A stretch of DNA of 64,000 nt from Montifringilla adamsi. Its lineage: Eukaryota > Chordata > Aves > Passeriformes > Passeridae. This document shows, in pieces, positions 25,921 to 38,564 of this stretch. Each line of letters starts with the position of its first letter. The stretch's first letter is position 1. The notes beneath the pieces are model-generated. The model had not been told where the DNA came from. It saw only the letters and a list, made by a program, of their open reading frames with translations, and did no database searches. The position numbers and the translations under genes were made by a program. The DNA is taken from assembly GCA_017590115.1 (NCBI GenBank), contig JAGGNK010006448.1:4261595-4325594 (forward strand). The letters are read 5' to 3'.

Positions 25921-28568
25921 AGAGGGTGAGCTGCAGATATTATTTGCTTTACTTATGAAAGCACAGCCACACTTCTCAGCTGTGGCAAGAGGAGTCATGA
26001 AGAGTCAACTGTTTTCACCAGTTTTGAGTCCTACTGGCTGATGTTCAAAAAAAGAATACACAGGTGGCTATTTGACTATGTCATGTAAAATCAAAGATTT
26101 TATTATATAGGTCACAGACTAATGATTGATAGATAATATATCCCCATTCATGTGCTTTACTCAGCACATCCAAATTCCATTGATTAAACATATCTTCCAG
26201 GAAGGCAATGAAGACTTACATTGTTTCACAATTTCACAAGTCCCTTAGTAACCTGGTAAAATAGTTGCTACTAAAAATATTAACCTTTCCCACTTTGAAT
26301 TATTGTTGACCCAAACCTTAGTGTTACTTTGTGGAATGGCAAGAGCTATCAGGAGCTCTGAGAGTTTGCTCCTTTTTAGGCAACTAACTGGGGTGCATTT
26401 GTCTTCTGAGTGGAATCTGAAACTTTAGCCTAAACTACTGCAGAAAAGGAGGAAACTGCCATCAGAGCCATCCAGGGTACTGGACCAGAGGTAGTACCTT
26501 CTAAACTTTAATTTCCAGCCTTCTGAAACTCCTTCTGCTGGACTATATATTAGAGTTCAAAGAAGCCTAAGCTCTTACCTGTACTTCCTAAAACAGCAAG
26601 GACAGGCTTTAATCAATGCAGTTTATTCTCCAATTTTAATCCAGATCTGTTCTCATAAAGCAATTACTGCTAAAAGACTATATAAATGTTCTTAATTTTA
26701 AACTGATGCCTATCTCATAAGTCACTTGGATATTTTGCTATACTCCATAATTTTGTTTAGAAACACGTGATATTTCACTTCTTTTCTTTCTAATTTGGAT
26801 TAAGTGAGCAAACATCTAGAATGGTGTCTTGGGAAAAAAGGAGCTGCCACCAAGAGCTTGCCAAATCAGATAAGATATAAATAAGTGCACTCAAGAAGGG
26901 GCAAGGAACAATTAGAATCTTTACAAGAACTTGCTTCCATTTAGAATCCAAATTTAAGTGGTTGGTTGGATCCCCCACCAATTTTTGAAAATCATTTTGT
27001 ATAGAAAATTTGCCAATCCTTCTTGTCAGCTGTGTCTGGCTAAGAGACTGCAACTTTTCCTTTTGACTGATAGTCTGAAGACTATTATCTGAGCTTTGGA
27101 TGCTCTGAGAGCTTTTTCTGCTGCCTGGTTTACACTGCCTTACACTAAAATTGCATGAAGGCCAAAGTTAAGGCAGCTTTGGAGACAAAATGTAGCAGTT
27201 AGATTTCTGGGTAGAACTTCTCAGTAAAAGTATTGTACCAGTACTCTGGAATTGCACAGTCCTCCACAGACCTCCATAGCTTAACATGTTAAATGTTGCC
27301 AAGCCTTTAGAACTGGAAACTATCCTGAATATTATTATTTTTTTTAATGTGTGTACTAGGGTTGCTACCTGTGGTCAGCAATTGCTGCCTGAATTGAATT
27401 CTCACTTATTCCACCATGGAGGGGTAATTGGGTACTTTCAGGGCATCCCTGAGACTCTAATCCTTCAGCCCCCTTTTGGTACAAAAATAACTCCATAGAG
27501 TAAATCCAAATGAAACCTGTTTAATAGCATTCTTTAACAGGCTGAAGGTGTATTTCCCACAATGATAAAAGGTTGGAAGGGAATCTCTGTAGGAAGCTGC
27601 TTGGCTGAGTTCCTGTTGGTGTGATTATTTTCATTCTTCAGGGATTTTATTTTATTTTATTATTAATGGTATGTGAGGGAGTTCAGATCCTTAGACAGGC
27701 ATCTTTTTAATTATTTTAATCTAAATAAATTAATTGTGGCTACCCATAGGAAACCACGTCAACTTGCTACAAGCTTACATGTTGGTAAAAGCCTATGTTC
27801 AGTTCTCATTTAAATTATTTCCAAACTTTGTATTCTTCTTCAGTGACCACAAGAAAGACAGGATCACAGGAATAAAATAAGATAGACTAGGGTGACTGCA
27901 GGTTCCTCTCTTCTCTATATTTCAGCCCATAAAGTCAGGGCAGGAACTGTCTCTTTTGGTGTCTTTTAGGTCAATAGGTCAGATTACCACCACTTGGGAC
28001 AGTAAGACTTTGCCTGGTTGTTAGTATAAGTTTTATATACTCAGGTCATGCACTTAGTGGATATCCACATCTGTTTGCTGCAGAACAAACGCGAGCAGCT
28101 CTGAAACATTGCTGAAGCAAATCTGCAGATTTTGTTCTCACAAATGTTCTCAAAACCCCCTTTCTCCTATGCTTTGCTCCCTACCCTGCAACAAAACATT
28201 CAACTCTGTGAACAAAGACAAAGAGCCGGAGCAGTGGGGTCGGTATTTGGCATGCAGGCTATTCAGCAGGTGCGTGCTAAATTGCATTAGACTTAACACC
28301 AGGAATCAGATCACTAATTGGGCACCAATGTGAAGAATTTTTCTCATTTGGGACCTGAATTGCAACACTTATATCCCTTTAGGCAAGACATCACAACCTT
28401 CCTATCCCAAAGCAACAGCGCTACCGCTTGAGCTAAAGCAGAATCTCCATTAGCTAACAGTAGCAGCACTTACTATACATCCTGCTTCTAGGCTGCAAGC
28501 CACAACAGGGGAAAGTCATTTTAATCCTTTAGTGATTTATAATCATTGGGATTTTAGGGCTCTGGGTT

Positions 28569-28600
28569 GTTTTTTTTTTTTTTGTTGTTGTTTTTTTTTT
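28569..28600. repeat. Poly-T tract with TTG interruptions
   Basis: Two long T runs are separated by gttgttg. It is simple low-complexity DNA. Confidence 0.9.
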
Positions 28601-29987
28601 CTAGCTTTGCATTTATTTTTAATTCTATGTGAGATTGTTTGGAAGAAATTAGCAAAGATGGCACTGGTTCTCAAAATTCAGACAAAAGAGATTTTTGTTT
28701 TTAAGTAGGGTAGAGAAATTAACAATGTTCTGCATTTTCTTAGCTCCCTTGTTCCTACTATTTCAGAACTCTGAAATCTTTCCTCACCGTTCTTTTACTA
28801 CAAGACACTAAAAGTTGTAAAAAACCTCAATGTTACGTTTATAAAACCTGAAAAATTACATTTTCCCCCTCATGAATAACAGTGCCTGGGGGTGCCGCTC
28901 CTTCTCAAGGTTTTCTGTGATGGGTCACAGGCATAGTACCAGGGTCCAAGGAGAAGTACTGAGCTCCTTATGTAACCAAACCTCGCAGTTCTCCGGTTCT
29001 GAGAGACTGTCTGACATGAAGCACACACAGCTGAAGGATTTCATCTGTTGCACGCCAGCTGTGAGAAGTAGATGGTTATAGATTCCTCCTCTCTGCTGAG
29101 ATTTAAGTGTCCTGAGCCTCAAATTGCACATGCTCCTCAAGTACTTAATGATCTCTGCATAAAAATACAATGAGATTATATACAATTTAAAACATTAAAA
29201 TCACCTCTATTTCTAATAAAATCACAGTGCTAGACACAACATTTCCCTTTTCACGCAGGCTGTTGATTCTATTGTGGAAACATCCATACAGTGTTCAGAT
29301 TGTAATTTCTAGAGGCAACTTGTCATGTGGGACTGTTTCTATAGCCCTATACATTTCTCTAATATTGCTTAATTCCTATTAATTTTTGTTTTGCTAAGTT
29401 AGCTTCTTTCTTTCCTTAGGTATTTCTACAAAAATAATTCTATGATATTGTGTTTATGTTATCCAGAACATAAGAAAACATTTCAGATAGAAGAAACTTT
29501 ATTTAACATAGTCTTAATTTAAAATGCTCCAAGAGGATTCCCAGCATGAATGCAAGTGCTCTTTTGAAACAAGATCATAAGAAGCAGCAGAGAAAATTAA
29601 TTTCACAATCATTATATCCTCATCAATTAAAAAATGTATTCCAAATAAATGTTATTATTACTAGACCTTCCCCTCACTAGAAATACATCTTTCTCCTAAA
29701 ACACTTTCTGGTCTAATTCCTAAGAAGTCCTGCTTGTGATTAGTAATAGGTGAAATTACAGAATTAACCTCTAAGGAATTATTATATTTCATTTCCCTTC
29801 TCTTTCCAATTCAAATGAAAAGATGGAATTTAAATAATTTTCTAGAAAATCGGACACTCAGGAAAATACAGGCTGAAATTCTATGGAAACATATAATTTG
29901 AAAGTCAAAATTATAGAGATCAAAATGAAGTGATTTTCCTCTGCTGAAGCAAGTGCCTTAATTAGCTCACTTCCAGGAAAGGTTTTT

Positions 29988-30011
29988 GGGGTTGGGAGGG
30001 ATGGTTGAGGG
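29988..30011 (+). other. Potential G-quadruplex motif
   Basis: A run of four G is followed by three runs of three G, with loops of 2, 1 and 8 bases. The short first two loops favour folding. It is an isolated G-rich patch in A/T-rich DNA. Confidence 0.45.
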
Positions 30012-30239
30012 TTTTCTTGTCTCAACCAACAGGTCCTTTAGAATAGAAAATTCTTTTCCCAGCGATGATTGTTTTCTTATTTGTAGTTCTAGCTATATTA
30101 GCCAGGACAAAGGGAAGAAATAAATGAACAGAACCAGAACACAAGTGTCTTTCAAATCTAAACACATTTTCACCTACCTCAGGGAACACTCCTACACTGC
30201 TCCAATTCTATAGTTTCAGATAATTTATATGGAGTTTAT

Positions 30240-30500
30240 TTGTCACTCACTGGCAGCCAAACTTGACACAATCAGGAGAGATTCCCTGAAAAAAAATATG
30301 TAGGATGGTATTATTCTCCCCTGGTGACCGCAAAGTCCTTCGCAGAAACTTCCTTAGCTCTGAATGCCCAGACGTTCGTAACGCGTCCATCATCAAATAG
30401 TGTTGCATAAACAGAACATAGAAGTCGTTCTCTGAATACATCATTTCTCACACTCATTATTGATGAGTTAAAGGTTATCAATAACTCAAGGAAATACAAT
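30240..30500 (-). other. CpG-retaining segment with two overlapping minus-strand open frames
   Basis: On the minus strand two different frames are open: 30444-30247 (65 codons) and 30499-30311 (62 codons). The second reads rather like a protein (for example VFRERLLCSVYATLFDDGRV), and the segment keeps several CpG (around 30333-30386) in a CpG-poor region. Near 30286-30300 the minus strand has a pyrimidine run ending in ttcag, and gccagtgagt lies near 30250; together these could be an acceptor and donor. I recognise no family. It may be an old exon, a transposon remnant or chance. Confidence 0.2.
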
Positions 30501-30872
30501 AAATGACCTATCTTTTGTCAGACTGTTAGATATCTTTTGCATGTCCTGTAGTTGCAACTAATTTCTGAGGCTTGCTTGCTGTGATCTTAACTTTTGTTAT
30601 AACATTGTTACAAACTGTGCATACAAAAAAAAAAAGACTACCAACAGCCTAACTTCAGTCATGGCACTCTTCATAAAAAATAGCTAACCCCATGATGACT
30701 TTTGATTTAAAAACAGTAATTCTGAATTGTCATTTTTGCCAGATTGAAAAATGAGGGTTACTGAGTACATTTAATGTAAAGATGCCTATAGTGGATGCCT
30801 ACATGTAAGCAGATCATTGGAAGGAATACACACTCCTAAAATGCAGTTCATGCATGCTGCTGTCTTTGTTTC

Positions 30873-31054
30873 TGTTAGGAAGAATTTCTTCACTGAAAGA
30901 GTGGCTAAGCATTGGAATGGGCTGCTTGGGGAAATGGTGGAGTCACCATCCCTTGAAGTGTTCAATGAGTGACATGGAAGTGGCATTTAGTGATATTGTG
31001 GTGGTAAAAGGTTGAAGATCTTGGAGGCCTTTTTCAACCATAACGATTCTATGG
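30873..31054 (+). mobile_element. CR1 LINE 3' fragment
   Basis: The copy starts at taggaagaatttcttcactg, continues with ggctaagcattggaatgggc, which encodes the CR1 ORF2 C-terminal motif (pattern RHWNRL), and ends with gatcttggaggcc, then tcaaccataacgattctatg. This is a typical 5'-truncated avian CR1 of about 180 bp. Several substitutions show that it is not recent. Confidence 0.9.
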
Positions 31055-33759
31055 TCCAGAGGAGAGGAGCCACATGTCAGGCCCACGCTGTGCTCCACAG
31101 GGTTTATCCCTAGGACACTGTCCTGGGAGGTCTGCCTTGAGGCAGCCCATGTCTGGTGAGATGAATCCCAGACATGTAGTCAGTGCAAACAGTAGGTGGA
31201 AGGAAAGTGAATCTCCCCTTTCAGACCACACATATTTCAATTAATATAACTTTTGTTATGTCATATGCACTTAGCAAAATAAAACTTGACCTATTTTGAA
31301 AAGCTGCTCAGTGTTTCTTTCCTGTGGTATTATGTGGAATAAGCTCTTCTCAGAGACACTCATCTCACTTCTTCTTAGCAGAATGATTTCTAGTTATTGT
31401 ATGCGTCTTTCTTATCAGATCTCTTCATCCCTTTCTTTAGTACTATCTTTGCTATCAGAAGGGGATGGCAGTAGATGCTCTTAGAATGATGGAAGAAGAG
31501 GATATGATTTTATAACAGCCTATGCTCATTAAAACAGGGAAAGCCTGGACGTGTCTAACATAGGCATTGTCTGCTGATGAGAGTTGTACTCTACTGAATC
31601 CTTTGAGAGCCTGCTGAAGTGCTAACATAGAAGCAATTCCTATGCATGGTGACCCTGCGTGCTTTGCCCTGCACATCTGTGGTTTGCAGAATTGGGTGTA
31701 CAGCATGTACTTTCAGCTGCCCACATTCTGAGCTGAAATCACTAACCATCTCAGACTTTTTTTTCCTGTGCCTCTTAGAAGAAAAGAAGCATTTAAATCA
31801 AGGAGTAGGCACATGCAGTAAGGAGATGCATGTATTACAGAGGGGGAACAGAGACAGAGTAAAATCCCGCTGTGCTTGTCCTTTTTGTGGTACACGTGGA
31901 GAAGCAATGTTAAATCAGAAGAGTGAGGAATAATTAATGCTAGTTTGTAGGGGATAACTAAAGCAATATCACTGCAATCTCAAATTGCACAGAAAACCAA
32001 CTGTGTAGTTGGGAGGTAAATAAATGTCTTCCTATGCTCTTCTCAAAGAATAGAGCAGTTTTGACAACTCATCCTCTCTTTCAAATGTCACTAATTATTT
32101 AGGTGAAGGGAATGTTTGTTTTTACGGACCAAGAAAAGCTGCTTTGCAAGTCTTGGATGCTGGAAGCATTGTAAAAATGTGAATCCCACTTTATAATACA
32201 TCAAAACATCCCTTCCAAAACATTGCTTCTTGTATTCGTGAGGGGTCTGCATCATATGCATAATAACAGTGTTTTCTGAATATATCAGGTGGAATTGTAC
32301 ATCACAATTTCTGTTCCCAAAATTAATTTATATGTCTCTTTGTTGTATACATTTGAACATTTACCTTCCATGGCAAAGATAGTTTTGTCTGATGAGTACC
32401 TCATATTTTGTCTAAGTCAAAACCTTTCCTCTTAAAACCAACTGTGATCCATCAAAAATGTTAATCCTGTAGTCAGCAGTATTACACAAAGTCATTGTTT
32501 CATAAGAGAAAAGAGATTAATAATTTCAGACAGTCTCTAAATTAACAAAGAGGAAGTGGACAGTGTTACCATGCTATACCTTGATGGATGCCTTTTTCCC
32601 TTATTTTTTTTTTTTGTTTTTCAGATTCATAGTGGTGTCTCTCAAGTTTTGAAATCCAGCATTACCAATTGCCATCATTACACACAGCCCCACATGCCCA
32701 GAGCAAGACACTAAGGCTGCAGCTTTGAGGATGAAGAGCTTTTGTGTCAGACTACACTAGATAATTGGACCCCTGTACAACTCAGATCAAACCCTGACTT
32801 TTGGAAATTAATACTGTTTTAACCAGGAGTCTTGGGGTTGAGAAGGCATGCAGGTGATTACTAAGCACCAAATCAGAATATGGGTTTATTACCCTAATGA
32901 GACAAAGTAATGAAGAAGAGCATCATCAGATGAGAATTTTCTGTGTAAGTGTCTGCTCCTAACCCGTTGACTTGCACAGCTCTATGCATACCTCCACACT
33001 TTCTCCAGGAGGTGCAAGGGTCTGGGCAGCAAAATACCATGACAGGGATCTTAGAACCACCCTGATTTTTCTTTTTTGTTAATCAATTCTTCTGTGAAGA
33101 AGCAGCAATATGGGAAATTACACAGTCAACCTGTTACCTCAGTACTAAAAGAAGCTTTTAATTTGTTGTGTAAAAACACATTCTGAAAACCGATTTTTTT
33201 TTTTTTTTTAGTTGAAAAAGGCATTTGGGCTATTGACTATAGGGTACATATACAGGTCAAAATTAGTACTCCTTGCAAATAATACTGTTGCTGTACTGAC
33301 AATAACTTGACACTCCTGATTGATGGAGAAGATGCTGTAACATCGCATTATAGTTCCTTTACATAAGAGCAGCACAGGCTGCCTGGTGCTGGCTTGGAAT
33401 ATTTTGCCTAGAGATCAAATCATGCAGATAAAATTATAATGGCTTAGGAGAAAAATAAGTTTTTTGCCTTGTTCAAAAACATTTTGGACCAGAGATTTGT
33501 TCTTGGAGAGGAAGATATGAATGGCTCACATTTTGTGGAGCCAGCCATATCCCCACTTTCAGAAATAGAATCTCAGTGGTGACTGGCTGTCTGCATCAAG
33601 AAGACAAGCTTATTGAAAAGGGCAAGCAGGATGGTAGCCTCCCCTGCTAGTTTTGTGCTCTTCAAGGACATGTACTTGGAAACTCTGAGGCAGTGAGCCA
33701 GTTTTCTGTTTCAGCTTTATGTGCTGCTCAATCGGTGCGCATACAGTTTTAAATGGAGG
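31055..33759. other. Unique DNA, no gene recognised
   Basis: I see no supported gene or repeat. Several pyrimidine runs end in cag (for example 32606-32624), but they have no matching coding exon downstream. A T16 run sits at 33194-33209. The longest open frame is 95 codons (31646-31933, plus) and is unrecognised. Confidence 0.55.
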
Positions 33760-34012
33760 TCTCCACCTTGTCTGAAGGGCAGTAATTAAGGGGGGTTTTG
33801 GTTGCCCCAGGCAGCCAGGAACTTTCCTATCCTGATGAGCAGTCCCAGAGGATCTGCTCTTTTGGTACCTCCTGCTTTGACTGCTGCAATGCACTTGATA
33901 TGGGGCAACCTTGAAAACTGCTCAGAAGTGCCAGTGTCTGCTCTCTCAGCCGTGTGCCACGAGGAGGGGATCTCCTGCTGGCTTTGGGCTGAGTTATTCA
34001 AGTGACTTCCTG
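33760..34012 (+). mobile_element. Old L2/CR1-type LINE reverse transcriptase fragment
   Basis: The segment around 33876-33960 reads on the plus strand as gactgctgcaatgcac, then tatggggcaaccttgaaaac, then tgctcagaagtgccag. This matches the C-terminal RT region of L2-type LINEs, whose protein pattern is DYCNAL-GLP-K-LQ-VQNAAAR. Here DCCNAL is visible, followed by a decayed frame with stops. Upstream, 33826-33875 can be aligned to the preceding conserved segment. The element is a short, ancient, inactive fragment. The subfamily cannot be fixed by eye. Confidence 0.55.
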
Positions 34013-34015
34013 CAT

Positions 34016-35615
34016 CTTTTGTCCCAGCAGTAGAAACTGGCTAAGGATGATCCTAACTGTCTTCAGGTTTGGCTTTAGAGGTGGTAAGTGGAAAACACAT
34101 TTCTCTTGAGAGCTGGTTTGGGGCTGGTCCAGAGAGGTGAGATGTTGTATGACAATCATTGTTTCACTGGCTCATCACAGCTCAATAATTTCATCATTAG
34201 GGTAATGTTTTAACTCCAGATTTCTAAAAGCAAGTTGTTTGGCAACTCCACATTTAGAAGGAGTAATTATTTTCTGTATTGATTGTTCTTATTTTTAATT
34301 AAGTTAAATAGTGTTAGTTCACCCTGAAATTAGGAGATTATACTAATTGCTCAGTGCATTGTTGCAATCAAAATAAAAGTTCTAGCTTGAAAACAAATGA
34401 AGAACACAGCTGGAAATAATGGTCAGTCAGCTTTGAGGAGGACTGTCATGAAGAAGATTTGCTGATCTGTAGGTCTTATATTAGTTTAACTTTGTAATGC
34501 ATAGGGATCTTGCCTGAGCATCTTAATTTACAGAGAAATGGAAAAATAGTATTTTTAAAAATTGTTTCTTCTTTGGCAAACTTAATCCAGCATCTGACAT
34601 TAAACAAAACTTCATCTGCTTTCAAGGTCTTTATCCCTCTCATGCTAGTGGTCTGACACAAATGGTAGGGTAATGAGAAGAAAAGACATGTCAATAATAT
34701 TCAATACCTTATTAAGTGTAAAACCTAGTTAATTTTTTCAGGAATAAAACCAAAGCATCATCTAGATGGTCAAAAGTTTGTCAGGGATTCCAGAGTTACA
34801 CATCTGCACTGATAATATTTAGGAGTTTTTAACAAGGAATTTTAGTGAATTTGGAGATGCTACTGTGAGACATTGGAGGTCCTGATATTTATTCATTGCA
34901 ACATTTTTAAAAAACTTTTTCACTGAAACCTAAGTATTTCACCAAAATTCTTGTCCAATAATTTTAGTGAGCAGTTTGAATTTTGTATTATAACAAAAGG
35001 AAGGAACCTGAGCTCTCCAAGAGACAGAGACAGGAAAGACAGCTCTGTTCATTGCCCAGCTTAATTTAGTTAATCTGGTTTCTTATCTAGAGGATTTTCC
35101 ACTCTTTTTTTTAAATAAAAAATGTCCAATTGCTTCCACTTCACAGTATGAACCCTCAAGATTTATTCACAAAGCACAAGAGATGTTTTCCACTTGGAGT
35201 TGCTTGAGGGATTATAGGGGGAAAAAATGGTACTTTACTCCAATTAAGCCAAGCAGAGGTGAAGATAAAGGACTTCTGAATATCTGACTTAGTGCCTCAT
35301 ACTTTTAAACAGTTTTTCTCAACAGGCTGTGAAGAGAAACTTTTACATGGTATAAATGTAAGACTTTCTAAAACCGAGTGAAACAGTCTGAAAGTGCATA
35401 ACTCAGGCTTTTACTTGATGTAGAAACTTTTTTTTTCTTTTCCTAAAGAGATATGTGGCAGGCATTATGATTTCAAAACAAAAATTTCAGACTGTTTATT
35501 TCATATTTACAATCAAGTTTTTTTTTCACTTTTTCTTTTTTAGGTCTCTAACAGATCCAGTAATTGTGAAAATAGGTGTGCAGAATAATTTTGCAAGACA
35601 ACTTTTTAATACCTT
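34016..35615. other. Unique DNA, no gene recognised
   Basis: I see no gene or interspersed repeat. The stretch is A/T-rich with short T runs near 35428-35440 and 35519-35540. Confidence 0.55.
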
Positions 35616-35620
35616 AGGTC

Positions 35621-36265
35621 ATTCTATCATAGAGTCATAGAATCATTTATGTTTGAAAAGACCTTTAGGGTGAGTCCAGCTGTTAACCCAGCACTGCCAA
35701 GTCCACCAGTAAACCATGTCCCCAAGGGCCCCATATACACCTGTAAATACCACCAGGGATGGTGACTTCCCAGGTCAGTCTGTTCCAATCTTTGACAAAA
35801 GTTTCCAGTGAAATACTTTTCCTAATACCCAGTTGAAACCTCCACTGGTCCAACTTGAGATCACTTCCTCTTGTCCTATTGCTTGCTACCTGAGAGCAGA
35901 GACTGGCCCCCACGCCACAACCACCTCCTGTCAGGGAGCTGCAGAGAATGACAAGGTTCCTAATGAGCCTCCTTTTCTCCAGGCTAAACTCCCCCAGCTC
36001 CCTCAGCTGCTCTCATCACACTTGTGCTCCAGACCCTTTCATCACCAGTTTCATTGCCCTTCTCTGGACACACTCCAGCTCCTCAAAGTCCTTCCTGAGT
36101 TGAGGGGCCCTGAGCTGGACACAGAACTGGAGCTGTGGCCTCACCAGTGCCGAGCACAGGGGGACAATCCATGCCCTGGCCCTGATGGCCACACCATTGC
36201 TGATACATCCAGGATGCCACTGGCCCTCTTGGCCACCTGGGCATGCTGTTGGCTCTGTCAAGTAC
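35621..36265 (-). mobile_element. CR1 LINE, longest copy in the window (3' 645 bp)
   Basis: The plus strand starts with attctatcatagagtcatag, the reverse complement of the CR1 3' terminus, and continues through the 3' untranslated region into the end of ORF2. On the minus strand the frame 36270-36016 reads [20 protein letters not shown], then [19 protein letters not shown], the conserved ORF2 segment after the RT core. A second frame, 35913-35683, carries FQLGIRKSISLETFVKDWNR, the ORF2 C-terminus. The change of frame between the two shows an inactivating indel. The copy is 5'-truncated. The plus-strand open frame across the same bases is only its complement. Confidence 0.95.
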
Positions 36266-36700
36266 CTCAATCTATCTAAGATCTAAAGTAAACCACCTGT
36301 GTTTTCATCTATTTTTTTTTTCCTTTCCAAGGTTAAATTTTGTGTTTGAGGCTATCTGAAGAATAAAAGTAGGTTTTTACTGTCTCTCAGCATTCTATTA
36401 GCAGAGTGGGTAAAATACAGCATATATGTAGCTGCCAGCTGTTTTGATGGTTATGTTACCTAAAATTTCAACATTTAAATTTAAAATTAGGCCATGTGCT
36501 TTTAGTTCAGCAGAACAAAAAAAAATGCTGACAAAATGTCTCATTCATTTACTTCTCCCTCCCTATTTTGACAAATAACTGCAGGAAGGAAATTCAATAC
36601 TAGAAATTTTAGAAACATCTATTAAATAGTTTTGGGGATGCGCAGGTTTAAAAGGGAACTTCTGTCTCCTATGTTTCTACACAAAACTGCAAGGTTCAGG

Positions 36701-36810
36701 GCTTTATGATAATTTTCCCATCACTACATAGTGCAATATTATACAAAGCTAAAACACGCTTACATGGATTATCTTTGTTTTATCTCTTTTTTTTTTTTCC
36801 TTAAAACTGA
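36701..36810 (+). repeat. Dispersed 110-bp repeat, copy 1 (family unknown)
   Basis: This sequence, from gctttatgat to ttaaaactga, matches 41331-41439 in the same orientation with roughly ten substitutions and one single-base indel before the T run (about 90% identity by eye). The block atctttgttttatctctttt is identical in both copies. Similarity ends abruptly on both sides. It contains an imperfect inverted repeat (acaaagctaa / ttatctttgt). It belongs to no family I can name; an LTR piece or a MITE are both possible. Confidence 0.75.
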
Positions 36811-37408
36811 ACCACATATCACAAGAACTAGTGAAATATCATTTGGATTTCCAGTATAAACCCTCTCAAGCACTCTTTGCTTGGCTAATATCTGTGATAG
36901 CAGTGTGGCAGGTCTGTGTACAGTCTGTACAGAAAACAAAAGGCAGTACTGGTGACCACTGCCTCTGATACCTACTAGCTAAGCAGAGAAAAAGCAATAC
37001 AGACATTCCTACAAAACTCTTGGATAACGTTCTCACATTGTTATGAATACTGATAATAAATTACAATTTTTTTCCTACATTTAAAGTCCTTACATTGCCA
37101 GATTTTGCTCCATGCTGAGCTCAGTGCAGGGAAGTCCTCCAGCAGCAGTCCTCCTGTGCAGGTCCTACTAAAGCCAAGGAGGTTGCACAGAAATATTGGG
37201 TCCCTGAGCTTCCTCTGTTGCTGTGCCCCTAGTGCTGCCTTTTCCCTGTCCCTACAGGTGTGAGACCACCAGCAGACCTGGGCTATGCCAACAGCCAGGG
37301 CAGAAAGAGTCAGCAAAAGGCACAGAAACATCTCTTGTTGATCTAGAGAGCCAATAATTAAATTAAAATGGTGACACTCAAGGAGCCATTCCTCTAAATC
37401 TTCTTATG

Positions 37409-37413
<5 letters not shown>

Positions 37414-37452
<39 letters not shown>

Positions 37453-37470
37453 AAAAAAGAAAAGAAAAAT
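37414..37470. repeat. Poly-A tract with G interruptions
   Basis: About 26 A, one G, 18 A, then gaaaagaaaaa. This could be the A-tail of an old retrocopy or a slipped homopolymer. The sequence to its left shows no gene I recognise. Confidence 0.9.
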
Positions 37471-38362
37471 CTAGGGGAATTAGCAAAAGTCCCCTTGTTG
37501 TAGATTAACTCTGTAAATGCATTATCATGTTGCATTTTCTTTCCTTTTAAACTGCTTATGCTAAAGCATACAGGATTATCAAATTACAAGAGTGCAGTTA
37601 AAGAAATCAAATTCAGAGACAAAATGAAGTTGCCATTCCCTGCACTATATTCTTCTTACATAAAGGTAATATTTCATTGAAAAACAATTTAAGAGCAAAT
37701 TAAAAGATCCCTGTTTCTGTAGGAAACAGACTGGGCCATTGAACAGTCAGCTTGAGTTTTTTTTTAACAGCATACTTTATGTTAAACTTCCAAAGGCAAG
37801 AGAAGAAAGAGCTACAAATGCTTTTTACATCCTAGTCATTGCAGGAGGAGATCAGGGAAAAATGTGAATGCAACTGATGACAAGTTTCAGGAATCAGTCC
37901 TTAAATTTTCTGGGAATGCATGAGACTGGCAAAAGGTAACAGCCTTGTTAACCCAAAGTGAGGCCTCTTAGTTTAACAGCATAACATAGACTATATACCA
38001 CAAATTGCTTGGCAGCTCCCTCACAAGATACTCTTGTATCTGAAGTGCAAAAAGTGGAACAAATTAGTATGAAGTGACTCTAGGACTGCACCTAACCACT
38101 GTAGGACAGCTGTGCAAAATTCCTACTGACCCCAGAGGTCCAGGATCAAGTCCAATAAAGACTGAAAGGCAGCATGACTCAGTTAACAGTGAATGACAAT
38201 TCTGATCATTTTACTCTGAGACGAAGAGTAAAAATTACTAACCTCCCTACTGGAAATTAAGAAAAAAAAAAATTGCACGAAGCGTTCAAGGACTGACAGT
38301 AAAACCTGAGTGGTGGCACTGCTGAAGCTGCTGAGAGGCAAGGGGCGCCTTTGGCGGCGGGG

Positions 38363-38412
38363 CAGCAGCAGCGGCAGCAGCGGCAGCGGCAGCAGCGGCA
38401 GCGGCAGCAGCA
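38363..38412. repeat. Interrupted GCA/GCG triplet repeat
   Basis: Seventeen consecutive GCA or GCG triplets are present. They show a higher-order 15-bp unit (GCA GCA GCG GCA GCG) twice in a row, flanked by GCA-rich ends. In one plus frame they read as 17 alanines, in the others as Gln/Arg or Ser/Gly; on the minus strand one frame gives a leucine/proline stretch. GCG interruptions usually stabilise such tracts. Confidence 0.95.
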
Positions 38413-38564
38413 TCCCCGCATCCGCGCAGGGACCGCGCCACCTCCCGGCGCCGCCGCTCGCCGCACCGGCATGCGCCCGTGCTCCGCTTCCCTCCTCTGC
38501 CGGCCCGAAAGTGCCCTGCTCTTCCCTTTCTCCTTCTCCGAAATGTCCTTCAGCGGCTGCTTCC

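Larger units (their letters stand above)
19616..29980. other. Unique A/T-rich DNA, no gene recognised
   Basis: This is about 10 kb without a recognisable gene or clear mobile element. Open frames stay below 90 codons. Local structures are a 29-bp tandem repeat with an adjacent hairpin (21548-21626), a possible regulatory block at 25620-25920, and a T/G tract at 28569-28600. Confidence 0.5.
36266..38330. other. Unique DNA with a dispersed repeat and a poly-A tract
   Basis: I recognise no gene. The stretch holds the first copy of a duplicated 110-bp sequence (36701-36810) and a long A-rich tract (37414-37470). The 96-codon minus frame at 37331-37041 is unrecognised. Confidence 0.5.

Noticed and set aside
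32596..32660. Strong-looking splice acceptor (poly-T then cag)
   Set aside because: No open exon or donor follows in a consistent frame; T runs ending in cag are frequent in this DNA.
35833..36279. 148-codon plus-strand open frame
   Set aside because: It is the complement of the CR1 ORF2 copy on the minus strand; the minus-strand reading carries the recognised motifs.
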